A model generated the notes under the pieces. The model did no database searches and was not told the DNA's origin. It was given only the letters and a program-made list of their open reading frames with translations. Below, one piece after another: positions 1 to 5,085 of a stretch of 6,866 bases of DNA. The stretch comes from Chloroflexia bacterium (GTDB lineage Bacteria; Chloroflexota; Chloroflexia; QHBQ01; JADMIH01). The position numbers were made by a program, and so were the translations under genes. The stretch spans positions 1 through 6,866 of the forward strand of contig JAICKM010000376.1 in the NCBI GenBank assembly GCA_025927935.1, read 5' to 3'. How positions within the stretch are numbered: the first letter of the stretch is position 1; each line of letters opens with the position of its first letter.

Positions 1-1170
1 CATGGCTACCCGCTCTGCTTCCTCGACAACACCGCCACGGCGCAAAAGCCCGAGCCGGTGCTGGCGGCTATGGACGCCTACTACCGCACCACCAACGCCA
101 ACATCCACCGCGGCGTCTACCAGATGAGCGAGCACGCAACGGAGCTTTACGAGGGAGCGCGCGCCCGCATCGCCGCCTTCATCAACGCCCGGTCGAGCCG
201 CGAGATCATCTACACGCGCAACACCACCGAGGCGATCAACCTGGTGGCCGCCACCTGGGGCCGGGCCAACGTCGGGCCGGGCGACGCCATCCTCTACACC
301 GCGATGGAGCACCACAGCAACCTCGTGCCCTGGCAACTACTCGCCGAGGAGCGCGGCGCCACCCTGCGCTATATCCCCATCGACGACGCGGGCCGCCTGG
401 TCCTCGACGATCTGGAGACGCTGCTCGACGGCGTGAAGATCGTCGCCGTGACCTACGCCAGCAACGTCCTGGGCACGATCAACCCGGTGGCCGGGATTAT
501 CGAGGCGGCCCACCGGCATGGCGCCGTGGTGCTGATCGACGGCGCCCAGGCCGTGCCCCACATGCCGGTGGATGTGCAGGCGCTGGGCTGCGATTTCCTC
601 GCCTTCTCGTCGCACAAGATGCTCGGCCCGACCGGCATCGGCTGCCTCTACGGGCGGCGCGCGTTACTGGAAGCCATGCCCCCCTACCAGGGCGGCGGCG
701 ACATGATCCGCCGGGTCACGCTGGAACGCTCCACCTGGAACGACCTGCCCTGGAAGTTCGAGGCCGGCACGCCCGCCATCGCCGAGGCCATCGGCCTGGG
801 CGCCGCCGTGGACTACCTGAGCGCCCTGGGCATGGACCACGTCCGCGCCCACGAGCAGCAACTGGTCGCCTACGCGCTCGACCGGCTGAACACCGTGCCC
901 GGCCTGCGCATCCTGGGGCCGCCCGCCGCCGAGCGGGGCGGCGTCGCCGCCTTCAGCCTGGGCGAGATCCACCCGCACGACATCGCCAGCCTGCTCGACC
1001 AGCGCGGCATCGCCATCCGGGCCGGCCACCACTGCTGCCAGCCGATCATGGACTACTACGACGTGCCCGCCCTGGCCCGCGCCAGCTTCTACATCTACAA
1101 CACCGAGGCCGACGTAGACCGACTCATCGACGGCCTCCACTTCGTCCGCGAAGTCTTCGGCAGCGAATAG
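1..1170 (+). CDS. sufS: Cysteine desulfurase, SufS/CsdA type (5' end outside window)
   Basis: PLP-dependent enzyme that takes sulfur from L-cysteine as an enzyme-bound persulfide, leaving alanine, and feeds cytoplasmic Fe-S cluster assembly. The frame is open from base 1 and shows the family's N-terminal signature (LDNTATAQKP, then NANIHRG), so the GTG at base 58 is not the start. Visible landmarks are the substrate/cofactor segment AMEHHSN, the PLP-contacting IDGAQAVPH, the Schiff-base lysine in SSHKMLGPTG (visible residue 206) and the catalytic cysteine loop RAGHHCCQP (visible residue 345). The Lys-to-Cys distance of 139 nearly equals that of E. coli SufS (K226, C364), so only about 20 residues are missing and the full protein would be near 409 residues. 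The TxxEAINLVA segment and the short active-site loop fit the group II SufS class rather than IscS. A second cysteine directly follows the catalytic one. Other suf genes are expected to the left. Family call is secure; SufS versus CsdA is inferred. Confidence 0.95.
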   Translation, partial: HGYPLCFLDNTATAQKPEPVLAAMDAYYRTTNANIHRGVYQMSEHATELYEGARARIAAFINARSSREIIYTRNTTEAINLVAATWGRANVGPGDAILYTAMEHHSNLVPWQLLAEERGATLRYIPIDDAGRLVLDDLETLLDGVKIVAVTYASNVLGTINPVAGIIEAAHRHGAVVLIDGAQAVPHMPVDVQALGCDFLAFSSHKMLGPTGIGCLYGRRALLEAMPPYQGGGDMIRRVTLERSTWNDLPWKFEAGTPAIAEAIGLGAAVDYLSALGMDHVRAHEQQLVAYALDRLNTVPGLRILGPPAAERGGVAAFSLGEIHPHDIASLLDQRGIAIRAGHHCCQPIMDYYDVPALARASFYIYNTEADVDRLIDGLHFVREVFGSE

Positions 1171-1192
1171 CCGGCCGTCGCAGGGTGCGCGT

Positions 1193-1220
1193 TGTAGGGG
1201 CCGGTTTACGACCAGCCCGT
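1193..1220 (+). repeat. GTAGGGGC-type palindromic intergenic repeat, copy 1
   Basis: It starts TGTAGGGG and continues into an imperfect hairpin: GGGCCGGT pairs with ACCAGCCC around a TTACG loop, with one C/A mismatch. Similar short elements, GTAGGG followed by a small palindrome, recur at 1468-1501 and 4067-4100, and one appears inverted at 1431-1456. I have the impression that such elements are dispersed in Chloroflexota and cyanobacterial genomes. It lies 22 bases after the sufS stop and is too weak, and lacks a T-run, to be called a terminator. Confidence 0.5.
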
Positions 1221-1224
1221 CGCC

Positions 1225-1310
1225 TAAAATCGGGACTCACGCCCTCCGCGGGGCTCGATTAAAATCGGGACTCCACCCGCCCCACCCGGAGTCCCGATTT
1301 TAATCGGGCC
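1225..1310. repeat. Long inverted repeat (23-bp stem) with an extra direct copy of its arm
   Basis: Arms 1252-1274 and 1288-1310 are complementary over 23 bp around a 13-base C-rich loop, the only exception being one position that would be a G-U pair in RNA. A third copy of the arm core, TAAAATCGGGACTC, stands in direct orientation at 1225-1238, 35 bp before the left-arm copy at 1260-1273. It could pair with the right arm instead, over 14 bp. Each arm also contains a smaller palindrome (CCCGATT, two bases, AATCGGG). In transcripts from sufS this would fold into a very stable stem that may block read-through or protect the 3' end. There is no T-run after the stem, so a classical intrinsic terminator is not supported. 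A dispersed repeat element is equally possible. Confidence 0.75.
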
Positions 1311-1467
1311 GTGGGCCTCCCGTAGCGCGGGATCGGCGCGGCACCCGGCTAGCGCCGCAGCGATCTACCAGCCACATCCCCGCTCTTCTATCCGCCGATC
1401 CTTGATTGCAAGGCATCCCGGTACGGCGGCCGGCGCGATTTATCGCGCCGCTACGAATCCCAACGCT
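1311..1467. repeat. Gene-free stretch built of several small palindromes
   Basis: No convincing gene is present. Three hairpins can be traced. At 1331-1365, CGGCGC (1334-1339) faces GCGCCG (1352-1357), with outer GATCG/CGATC. At 1400-1413, CCTTG, ATTG loop, CAAGG is perfect. At 1431-1450, CGGCGCGAT, TT, ATCGCGCCG is perfect and is followed by CTACG, which reads as an inverted relative of the GTAGGGGC-type repeat. A 16-base segment at 1412-1427 (GGCATCCCGGTACGGC) matches 14 of 16 bases at 5008-5023 in the kinase promoter region. The stretch looks like accumulated short repeat elements rather than one functional unit. Confidence 0.55.
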
Positions 1468-1501
1468 TTGTAGGGACCAGGCGGGCCGGGGCTGGCCCGC
1501 C
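1468..1501 (+). repeat. GTAGGGGC-type palindromic intergenic repeat, copy 2
   Basis: TTGTAGGGACCA is followed by a perfect 8-bp stem, GGCGGGCC (1480-1487) with GGCCCGCC (1494-1501), around a GGGGCT loop. It ends 11 bases before the -35 box of the flavoprotein promoter, so its transcript would come only from upstream read-through. It shares the GTAGGG head with copies at 1193 and 4067, but the palindrome sequence differs, as is usual for dispersed palindromes that keep pairing while drifting in sequence. Confidence 0.55.
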
Positions 1502-1512
1502 GCTCCAGCCTC

Positions 1513-1541
1513 TTGACAGTGCCCCAAATCGGATCTATAAT
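1513..1541 (+). promoter_or_regulatory. Consensus sigma-70-type promoter of the flavoprotein gene
   Basis: TTGACA (1513-1518), a 17-bp spacer and TATAAT (1536-1541) match the housekeeping consensus at all twelve positions with ideal spacing. Transcription should start near 1548, leaving a leader of about 47 bases before the ATG at 1595. Such a strong promoter in front of a catabolic or resistance-type enzyme usually needs repression, which fits the palindrome at 1556-1571. The surrounding 1531-1571 is distinctly AT-rich compared with the rest of the window. Confidence 0.85.
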
Positions 1542-1555
1542 CGAGTTATAATTAA

Positions 1556-1571
1556 TCAATCGTTCGATTAA
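1556..1571. promoter_or_regulatory. Operator-like palindrome downstream of the promoter
   Basis: The core AATCG-TT-CGATT (1558-1569) is a perfect dyad with 5-bp arms. A wider, imperfect dyad, TTAATC (1552-1557) with GATTAA (1566-1571), overlaps it. It covers roughly +5 to +24 relative to the predicted start, a position where a bound repressor would block RNA polymerase. The form resembles operators of TetR-family repressors. No such regulator gene lies in the window, so the partner is unknown and the TetR assignment is inference. Confidence 0.5.
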
Positions 1572-1594
1572 GAAGGTGGACAGGAGGTAGGGCC

Positions 1595-2869
1595 ATGCAG
1601 ACGCAAATGGGGCAGGCGAAGGAAGTGGGCGTGCCTGAGTTGGAAACAATCGACTGCTGTATCGTAGGCGGCGGGCCGGCGGGCGCCGTGCTGGCCCTGC
1701 TGCTGGCGCGCCAGGGCGTGCCCGTGCTGCTGCTGGAAGAGCACAAGGACTTCGACCGTGACTTTCGCGGCGATACCATCCACCCCTCGGTGCTGCAAAT
1801 CATGGAGGAGATCGGGCTGGCCGGGCGCCTGCTGCAACTGCACCATACCGAGATGCATACCATGAGCCTGGAGGCCGGCGGCGGCACGATCACGCCGGTG
1901 GACTTCCGGCGGCTGAAAACTCGCTACCCCTACGTCATGATGGTGCCCCAGGTGGAATTCCTCAACTTCATCACAGCGGAGGCGGCGCGCTACCCGCAGT
2001 TCCACCTGCGCATGAACGCCCGCGTGGAAGAGTTGATCGAAGAGGACGGCGTGATCCGCGGCGTGCGCTATCGCGGGCCGGATGGCCGGCACGAGGTGCG
2101 CGCCCGGCTCACCGTCGGCGCCGACGGTCGCTTCTCGCGGCTGCGCAAGCTGGCCGGGCTGCCGCCGATTGCCAGTTCTCCGCCCATGGACGTGCTCTGG
2201 TTCCGCCTGCCCCGCCAGGCGACCGACGCGGAGGAGGCCGGAGTGCGCTTCGGCACCGGGCGTTTGGGCATTCTACTCAACCGGTTCGACTACTGGCAGG
2301 TGGGCTACGTTATCGCCAAAGGCACCTATCAGCAGATCCGTGCCGCCGGTATCGACGCGTTCCGCGGGCAGGTCGCCGAGCTATTCCCGGAACTGAGGGA
2401 TCGGGTGGCCGCGCTCCATGATTGGAAGGGCATTTCCCTGCTCTCCGTCGAGTCGAGCCGCCTGGCGCGCTGGTACCGGCCGGGCCTCCTGCTCATCGGC
2501 GACGCGGCACATGTGATGACGCCCATCGGTGGCGTCGGCATCAACTACGCCATTCAAGACGCCGTGGTCGCGGCCAATGTGCTGGGACCGCGCTTCCGCC
2601 GGGGCAAGCTGCGGCTGCGCGACCTGGCGGCGATCCAGCAGCAGCGTGAGTGGCCCACGCGGATCATCCAGGCGTTCCAGGCCACCGTCCAGCAGCACCT
2701 GCTGGGCGAGGCGCTGCAAAGCACCGGCCAGTTCGAGTTGCCCCGCATCGCCCGCATCCTGCTGCGCATCCCGCTGCTGCGCAATCTGCCGGCCCGCTTC
2801 ATCGCCTTCGGCGTCTGGCCGGTCCACGTCAAGGGCGCGCCGGCAGCATCCACCCCGCATCGATCCTGA
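1595..2869 (+). CDS. FAD-dependent monooxygenase-like oxidoreductase (PheA/TfdB/UbiH superfamily)
   Basis: A 424-residue flavoprotein of the aromatic-hydroxylase superfamily, which uses NAD(P)H-reduced FAD and O2 to hydroxylate or epoxidise substrates. The N-terminal Rossmann fold has VGGGPAG (residues 24-30) with an acidic residue at the end of strand 2 (E48), which binds FAD ribose. RDFRGDTIHPS follows at 55-65. The family DG motif is GADGRFSRLR (from residue 175), and the GD motif GDAAHVMTPIGGVGINYAIQDA (from residue 302) contacts FAD pyrophosphate and ribityl groups. There is no signal peptide. The last about 50 residues are hydrophobic and basic (RILLRIPLLRNLPARFIAFG) and may touch the membrane. 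The start is clear: AGGAGG at 1582-1587 lies 7 bases before ATG. The gene is monocistronic between its own promoter and a hairpin at 2922. Substrate is unknown; quinone, phenol or drug modification and related reductase roles are all possible. Confidence 0.88.
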   Translation: MQTQMGQAKEVGVPELETIDCCIVGGGPAGAVLALLLARQGVPVLLLEEHKDFDRDFRGDTIHPSVLQIMEEIGLAGRLLQLHHTEMHTMSLEAGGGTITPVDFRRLKTRYPYVMMVPQVEFLNFITAEAARYPQFHLRMNARVEELIEEDGVIRGVRYRGPDGRHEVRARLTVGADGRFSRLRKLAGLPPIASSPPMDVLWFRLPRQATDAEEAGVRFGTGRLGILLNRFDYWQVGYVIAKGTYQQIRAAGIDAFRGQVAELFPELRDRVAALHDWKGISLLSVESSRLARWYRPGLLLIGDAAHVMTPIGGVGINYAIQDAVVAANVLGPRFRRGKLRLRDLAAIQQQREWPTRIIQAFQATVQQHLLGEALQSTGQFELPRIARILLRIPLLRNLPARFIAFGVWPVHVKGAPAASTPHRS

Positions 2870-2921
2870 CCCGGTGCCGGTGGCTACGCCGCCGCTACAG
2901 GCAACTCACCGCAATTTATGC

Positions 2922-2953
2922 CCAGGCACCGTGACTTTGGTCACAGTGCCTGG
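2922..2953. terminator. Strong hairpin after the flavoprotein gene, possible terminator
   Basis: CCAGGCAC-C-GTGAC (2922-2935) pairs with GTCAC-A-GTGCCTGG (2940-2953) around a TTTG loop: 13 of 14 positions pair, with one C/A mismatch in the middle. It lies 52 bases past the flavoprotein stop. Only a broken T-rich stretch follows (TTGACTTTCC), so it is a weak fit to an intrinsic terminator. The near-symmetry could also be a protein-binding dyad or a dispersed repeat. Its position between two separately promoted units supports an end-of-transcript role. Confidence 0.55.
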
Positions 2954-2989
2954 TTGACTTTCCTCCGTGCCCGGTCATGACTTCCTCCG
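2946..2989 (+). repeat. Imperfect tandem repeat of 22/23 bp upstream of the ABC operon
   Basis: Copy 1 (2946-2967) reads GTGCCTGGT then TGACTTTCCTCCG. Copy 2 (2967-2989) reads GTGCCCGGT, CA, then TGACTTCCTCCG. The shared parts are GTGCCyGGT and TGACTTyCTCCG, about two helical turns apart. The first copy includes the right arm of the preceding hairpin. Relative to the predicted ABC start near 3026 the pair covers about -80 to -37, a typical place for an activator. Function is inferred from position only. Confidence 0.5.
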
Positions 2990-3010
2990 CTAACGAAATC
3001 CCCGCTTGCT

Positions 3011-3019
3011 TGCTAAGAT
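3011..3019 (+). promoter_or_regulatory. Putative extended -10 promoter of the ABC operon
   Basis: TGCTAAGAT carries the extended TGn element before a 4-of-6 match to TATAAT, and it is followed by AGA. The kinase promoter reads TGCTATAATAGA, so 10 of 12 positions agree. The -35 region (about 2991-2996, TAACGA) is poor, which suits an extended -10 or activator-dependent promoter. The predicted leader to ATG 3064 is about 38 bases. This is a candidate only. Confidence 0.4.
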
Positions 3020-3053
3020 AGACACATAGGAAACAAAACGCTTAGGTCGCAAT

Positions 3054-3059
3054 GGGAGG
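3054..3059 (+). promoter_or_regulatory. Ribosome binding site that decides the ATPase start
   Basis: GGGAGG lies 4 bases before ATG 3064 but overlaps the codons that follow the alternative ATG at 3052. The 3052 ATG has no comparable purine-rich site upstream, so 3064 is the preferred start. Confidence 0.7.
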
Positions 3060-3063
3060 CAGT

Positions 3064-4026
3064 ATGGTCACGACAGTACAACAACCGATCCCGACCGGGA
3101 TCGCCGCCGGGCAGCCGGTCATCGACATCACCGGCTTGCAGGTGTCCTATGGCGACGTGCGAGCCGTGCGCAACGTCACCTTACAGGTGGGACAAGGAGA
3201 GATCTTCGGGCTGCTGGGCCCCAACGGCGCGGGCAAGACAACCACACTGGCGGCCATCGAGGGTTTGGTCCAACCGCAGGCCGGGCGCGTCAGAGTCCTG
3301 GGCCGGGATGTGCGGACCCAGGCGCAGGAGATCAAGCGCCACCTCGGCATCAGCCTGCAAACCACGGCGTTCTTCGACTCCCTGAAGGTCTGGGAACTGG
3401 TCCGCTTTTACGCCGGCCTCTACGACGTCATGCTGAGCAAGGCGCAGGTGCTCGATCTGCTGGCCGGGTTCGAGTTAGCCGAGAAAGCGGGCGTGCAGGC
3501 CGAGCAACTCAGCGGCGGACAGCAGCAGCGCCTCGCGCTGGTCCTGGCTATCGCCAACAACCCGGAGATCGTCATCCTCGATGAGCCGACGACCGGTCTC
3601 GACCCGCAGGCCCGGCGCAACGTCTGGGACAGCATCCGGCAGATCCGGGCCAGGGGCTGCACGGTGCTGCTGACCACGCACTACATGGAAGAGGCCGAGG
3701 AGTTGTGTCACCGCGTCGCCATCATCGACCGCGGCGAGATCATCGCGCTGGACACGCCCGGTGGCCTGATCAACAGTCTCCACGCCGACAGCCTGATCAC
3801 CGCCACGGTGCGCCTGCCCGAAGATCAGGTGCGCGCCCTGCCCGGCGTGAGCGCCGCCCACTACGAAGGCGACAAACTCGCGGTCCAGACCAGCGACGCG
3901 CAGGAAACCGTCTTTGGCCTGCAACAACTCGCCGTCGCGCAGCGCCAGTTGCTGACAGACCTGAGCATCCGCCAACCGGATCTGGAAGATGTGTTCATCA
4001 CCCTCACCGGGCGCAAGATTCGCTAG
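3064..4026 (+). CDS. ABC exporter ATP-binding subunit (DrrA/CcmA type)
   Basis: A 320-residue cytoplasmic ATPase that powers the membrane subunit encoded next. The nucleotide-binding domain is complete: Walker A GPNGAGKTT (52-60), Q-loop glutamine 99, signature LSGGQQQR (149-156), Walker B VILDEPTTGLD (170-180, catalytic E174) and switch histidine 206 in LLTTHYMEEAEE. About 90 further residues (from about 230) form the C-terminal extension typical of ABC-2 type ATPases (DUF4162-like), ending in QPDLEDVFITLTGRKIR, a hallmark of the DrrA/CcmA/NatA branch. ATG 3064 is preferred over ATG 3052 because the ribosome site GGGAGG lies between them. The gene is cotranscribed with the permease 89 bases downstream. 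Members export antibiotics, lipids or sodium; this one's substrate cannot be read from sequence. All catalytic residues are present, so it should be active. Confidence 0.95.
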   Translation: MVTTVQQPIPTGIAAGQPVIDITGLQVSYGDVRAVRNVTLQVGQGEIFGLLGPNGAGKTTTLAAIEGLVQPQAGRVRVLGRDVRTQAQEIKRHLGISLQTTAFFDSLKVWELVRFYAGLYDVMLSKAQVLDLLAGFELAEKAGVQAEQLSGGQQQRLALVLAIANNPEIVILDEPTTGLDPQARRNVWDSIRQIRARGCTVLLTTHYMEEAEELCHRVAIIDRGEIIALDTPGGLINSLHADSLITATVRLPEDQVRALPGVSAAHYEGDKLAVQTSDAQETVFGLQQLAVAQRQLLTDLSIRQPDLEDVFITLTGRKIR

Positions 4027-4066
4027 CCGCGAGCAGGTCTGTAACCGGCCCGGCACCACGCCAACA

Positions 4067-4100
4067 CTGTAGGGGCTGGTTGGAAACCGGCGCGCAAGAT
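4067..4100 (+). repeat. GTAGGGGC-type palindromic repeat between the ABC genes, copy 3
   Basis: CTGTAGGGGCTGGTT, loop GGA, AACCGGCGCG forms a 7-bp stem (GCTGGTT with AACCGGC, one G-U pair). It has the same head as copies at 1193 and 1468 and lies in the 89-base gap between ATPase and permease, ending just before the permease ribosome site AGGAG (4103-4107). In the operon mRNA it may tune stability or the ratio of the two subunits, though it may simply be an inserted repeat. Confidence 0.5.
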
Positions 4101-4115
4101 TAAGGAGCTATTGAA

Positions 4116-4904
4116 ATGACAACGGATGCAACCACTGTCGTAACGCCGCCCCAGGCGCGGATCGCCTGGCGCCGGTTCGGCTTGCTCTTGCAAACCAACC
4201 TGCTACTCTATCTGCGTAACCGCATGGCGGTGTTCTGGAACATGGTCTTTCCCATCGGCCTGATGCTGCTGTTTGGCGCCATCTACGGCAAGGAGCCGGA
4301 GGCGATTACCTATCTGGCAACCGGCATGGTCGTGCTCAGCCTGCTGTCCAACGGCCTGGTCGGTAACGCCGCCACGATGGCGCTCTGGCGCGAACGCGGG
4401 ATCTTGCGCCGCATCCAGACGACGCCGCTGCCGCTGTGGCAGTTGCTGCTGGCGCGCATCCTCACCCAGGGCGCCATCATGATCCTCCAGGCGTTTCTGC
4501 TGATCGGCACCAGCGTCCTCGTCTTTGGCGCGCGGTTCGAGACCGGCCATCTGATCGCCGCTATCCCCGCCGTGATCCTGGGCGCGCTGCTGTTCATGGC
4601 CTTCGGCCAGGCGCTGGCGGCCCTCGTCCAGAAGGTCGACACCGTCAACATCATCGGGCAGGTCATCTACTTCCCGCTCATGTTCCTGGGCAACATCATG
4701 ATCCCGCTCCAGCAACTGCCCGACATGGTGCAAGCGCTGGGCAAGTGGTTGCCCAGCGCCATGATCGCTGACCTGGTGCGCACGGCGATGCTCGGCCAGA
4801 ATGCCGCCGATATGATCCTGCCGCTGCCGGTGACGTTGCTGGGCATCGCCTGCTACTTCGTCGCCGCCGTCGCTATCGCCGTGCGTTTTTTCAAGTGGCG
4901 CTGA
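4116..4904 (+). CDS. ABC-2 type exporter permease subunit (DrrB-like)
   Basis: A 262-residue integral membrane protein and partner of the ATPase just upstream. Six hydrophobic segments are visible at about residues 39-58, 64-86, 110-137, 145-171, 176-197 and 233-256, the usual six-helix ABC-2 fold with N terminus inside. The charged stretch WRERGILRRIQTTPLPLWQLL (91-111), between helices 2 and 3, is the conserved ABC-2 family segment taken to contact the ATPase, and the FLGNIMIPLQQLP region (190-202) is the typical loop before the last helices. The start is supported by AGGAG at 4103-4107, 8 bases before ATG. Length fits the DrrB/YadH family (about 250-280). A full exporter would need two copies of each subunit. 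Substrate is unknown; drugs, lipids or polysaccharide precursors are precedents in the family. Confidence 0.93.
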   Translation: MTTDATTVVTPPQARIAWRRFGLLLQTNLLLYLRNRMAVFWNMVFPIGLMLLFGAIYGKEPEAITYLATGMVVLSLLSNGLVGNAATMALWRERGILRRIQTTPLPLWQLLLARILTQGAIMILQAFLLIGTSVLVFGARFETGHLIAAIPAVILGALLFMAFGQALAALVQKVDTVNIIGQVIYFPLMFLGNIMIPLQQLPDMVQALGKWLPSAMIADLVRTAMLGQNAADMILPLPVTLLGIACYFVAAVAIAVRFFKWR

Positions 4905-4932
4905 ACGGCGGGCCTAACCCCCCGGCTCCAAC

Positions 4933-4962
4933 GAGTGCTGAGTGCCCTAGCTGAGTGCTGAG
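4933..4962 (+). repeat. Short direct repeat GAGTGCTGAG
   Basis: GAGTGCTGAG occurs at 4933-4942 and 4953-4962, exactly 20 bp apart, with a shortened GAGTGC-like unit between. Slippage-prone GAGTGCT units are a plausible origin. It lies 29 bases after the permease stop; no regulatory role is evident. Confidence 0.5.
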
Positions 4963-5005
4963 GACGATGAGTGACGGTGCGGGAAGGAGGAGACGAGGCT
5001 TATCG

Positions 5006-5031
5006 CCGGCATCCCGCTACCGCGATGCCGG
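5006..5031. promoter_or_regulatory. Inverted repeat over the -35/spacer region of the kinase promoter
   Basis: CCGGCATC (5006-5013) and GATGCCGG (5024-5031) are perfect 8-bp arms separated by 10 bases. With transcription starting near 5050 the element spans about -44 to -19, so a bound protein would cover the -35 and spacer. It could be an operator, possibly for autoregulation. However its left half (5008-5023) matches 1412-1427 at 14 of 16 bases, so it may be a dispersed repeat that happens to sit here. Confidence 0.45.
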
Positions 5032-5034
5032 GCG

Positions 5035-5043
5035 TGCTATAAT
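5035..5043 (+). promoter_or_regulatory. Extended -10 promoter of the two-component operon
   Basis: TGCTATAAT is a perfect extended -10 (TGn plus TATAAT). No TTGACA-like -35 is seen 17 bp upstream (CGCTAC), which extended -10 promoters tolerate. The predicted start near 5050 leaves only 9 bases before ATG 5059 but about 36 before ATG 5086, supporting the latter as the kinase start. Confidence 0.75.
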
Positions 5044-5070
5044 AGAAGTTAGTGTTACATGTCGCGCAGC

Positions 5071-5076
5071 AAAGGA
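5071..5076 (+). promoter_or_regulatory. Ribosome binding site that decides the kinase start
   Basis: AAAGGA lies 9 bases before ATG 5086. The in-frame ATG at 5059 has no ribosome site and follows almost directly on the predicted transcription start. Confidence 0.65.
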
Positions 5077-5085
5077 CCAACGGAT

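Noticed and set aside
58..60. GTG as the start of the cysteine desulfurase
   Set aside because: Family-conserved residues (LDNTATAQKP) lie before it in the same open frame, so the gene begins left of the window.
1225..1302. CRISPR-like reading of the repeated TAAAATCGGGACTC units
   Set aside because: There are only three copies, one inverted, with unequal gaps and no cas gene, so it is an inverted repeat and not an array.
1300..1527. Minus-strand open frame of 75 codons in the sufS-flavoprotein gap
   Set aside because: It is made of palindromic repeat DNA, has no ribosome site that I can see and no familiar motif; it also runs into the promoter. The overlapping frame 1440-1649 covers the promoter and is rejected as well.
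1547..1552. Second TATAAT just downstream of the flavoprotein -10 box
   Set aside because: No -35 or TGn element lies at the right distance; it probably reflects the AT-rich operator region.
1568..2092. Long minus-strand open frame (174 codons) opposite the flavoprotein gene
   Set aside because: It is histidine- and arginine-rich with no recognisable motif and lies opposite a gene with clear FAD motifs, so it is a codon-bias shadow. The same applies to minus-strand frames at 2381-2860, 3475-4059, 4203-4733, 5583-6252 and 6252-6803.
3052..3054. ATG 3052 as the start of the ABC ATPase
   Set aside because: The only good ribosome site (GGGAGG 3054-3059) lies after it and fits ATG 3064.
5059..5061. 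ATG 5059 as the start of the histidine kinase
   Set aside because: It lies about 9 bases after the predicted transcription start and has no ribosome site; ATG 5086 has AAAGGA at suitable spacing.
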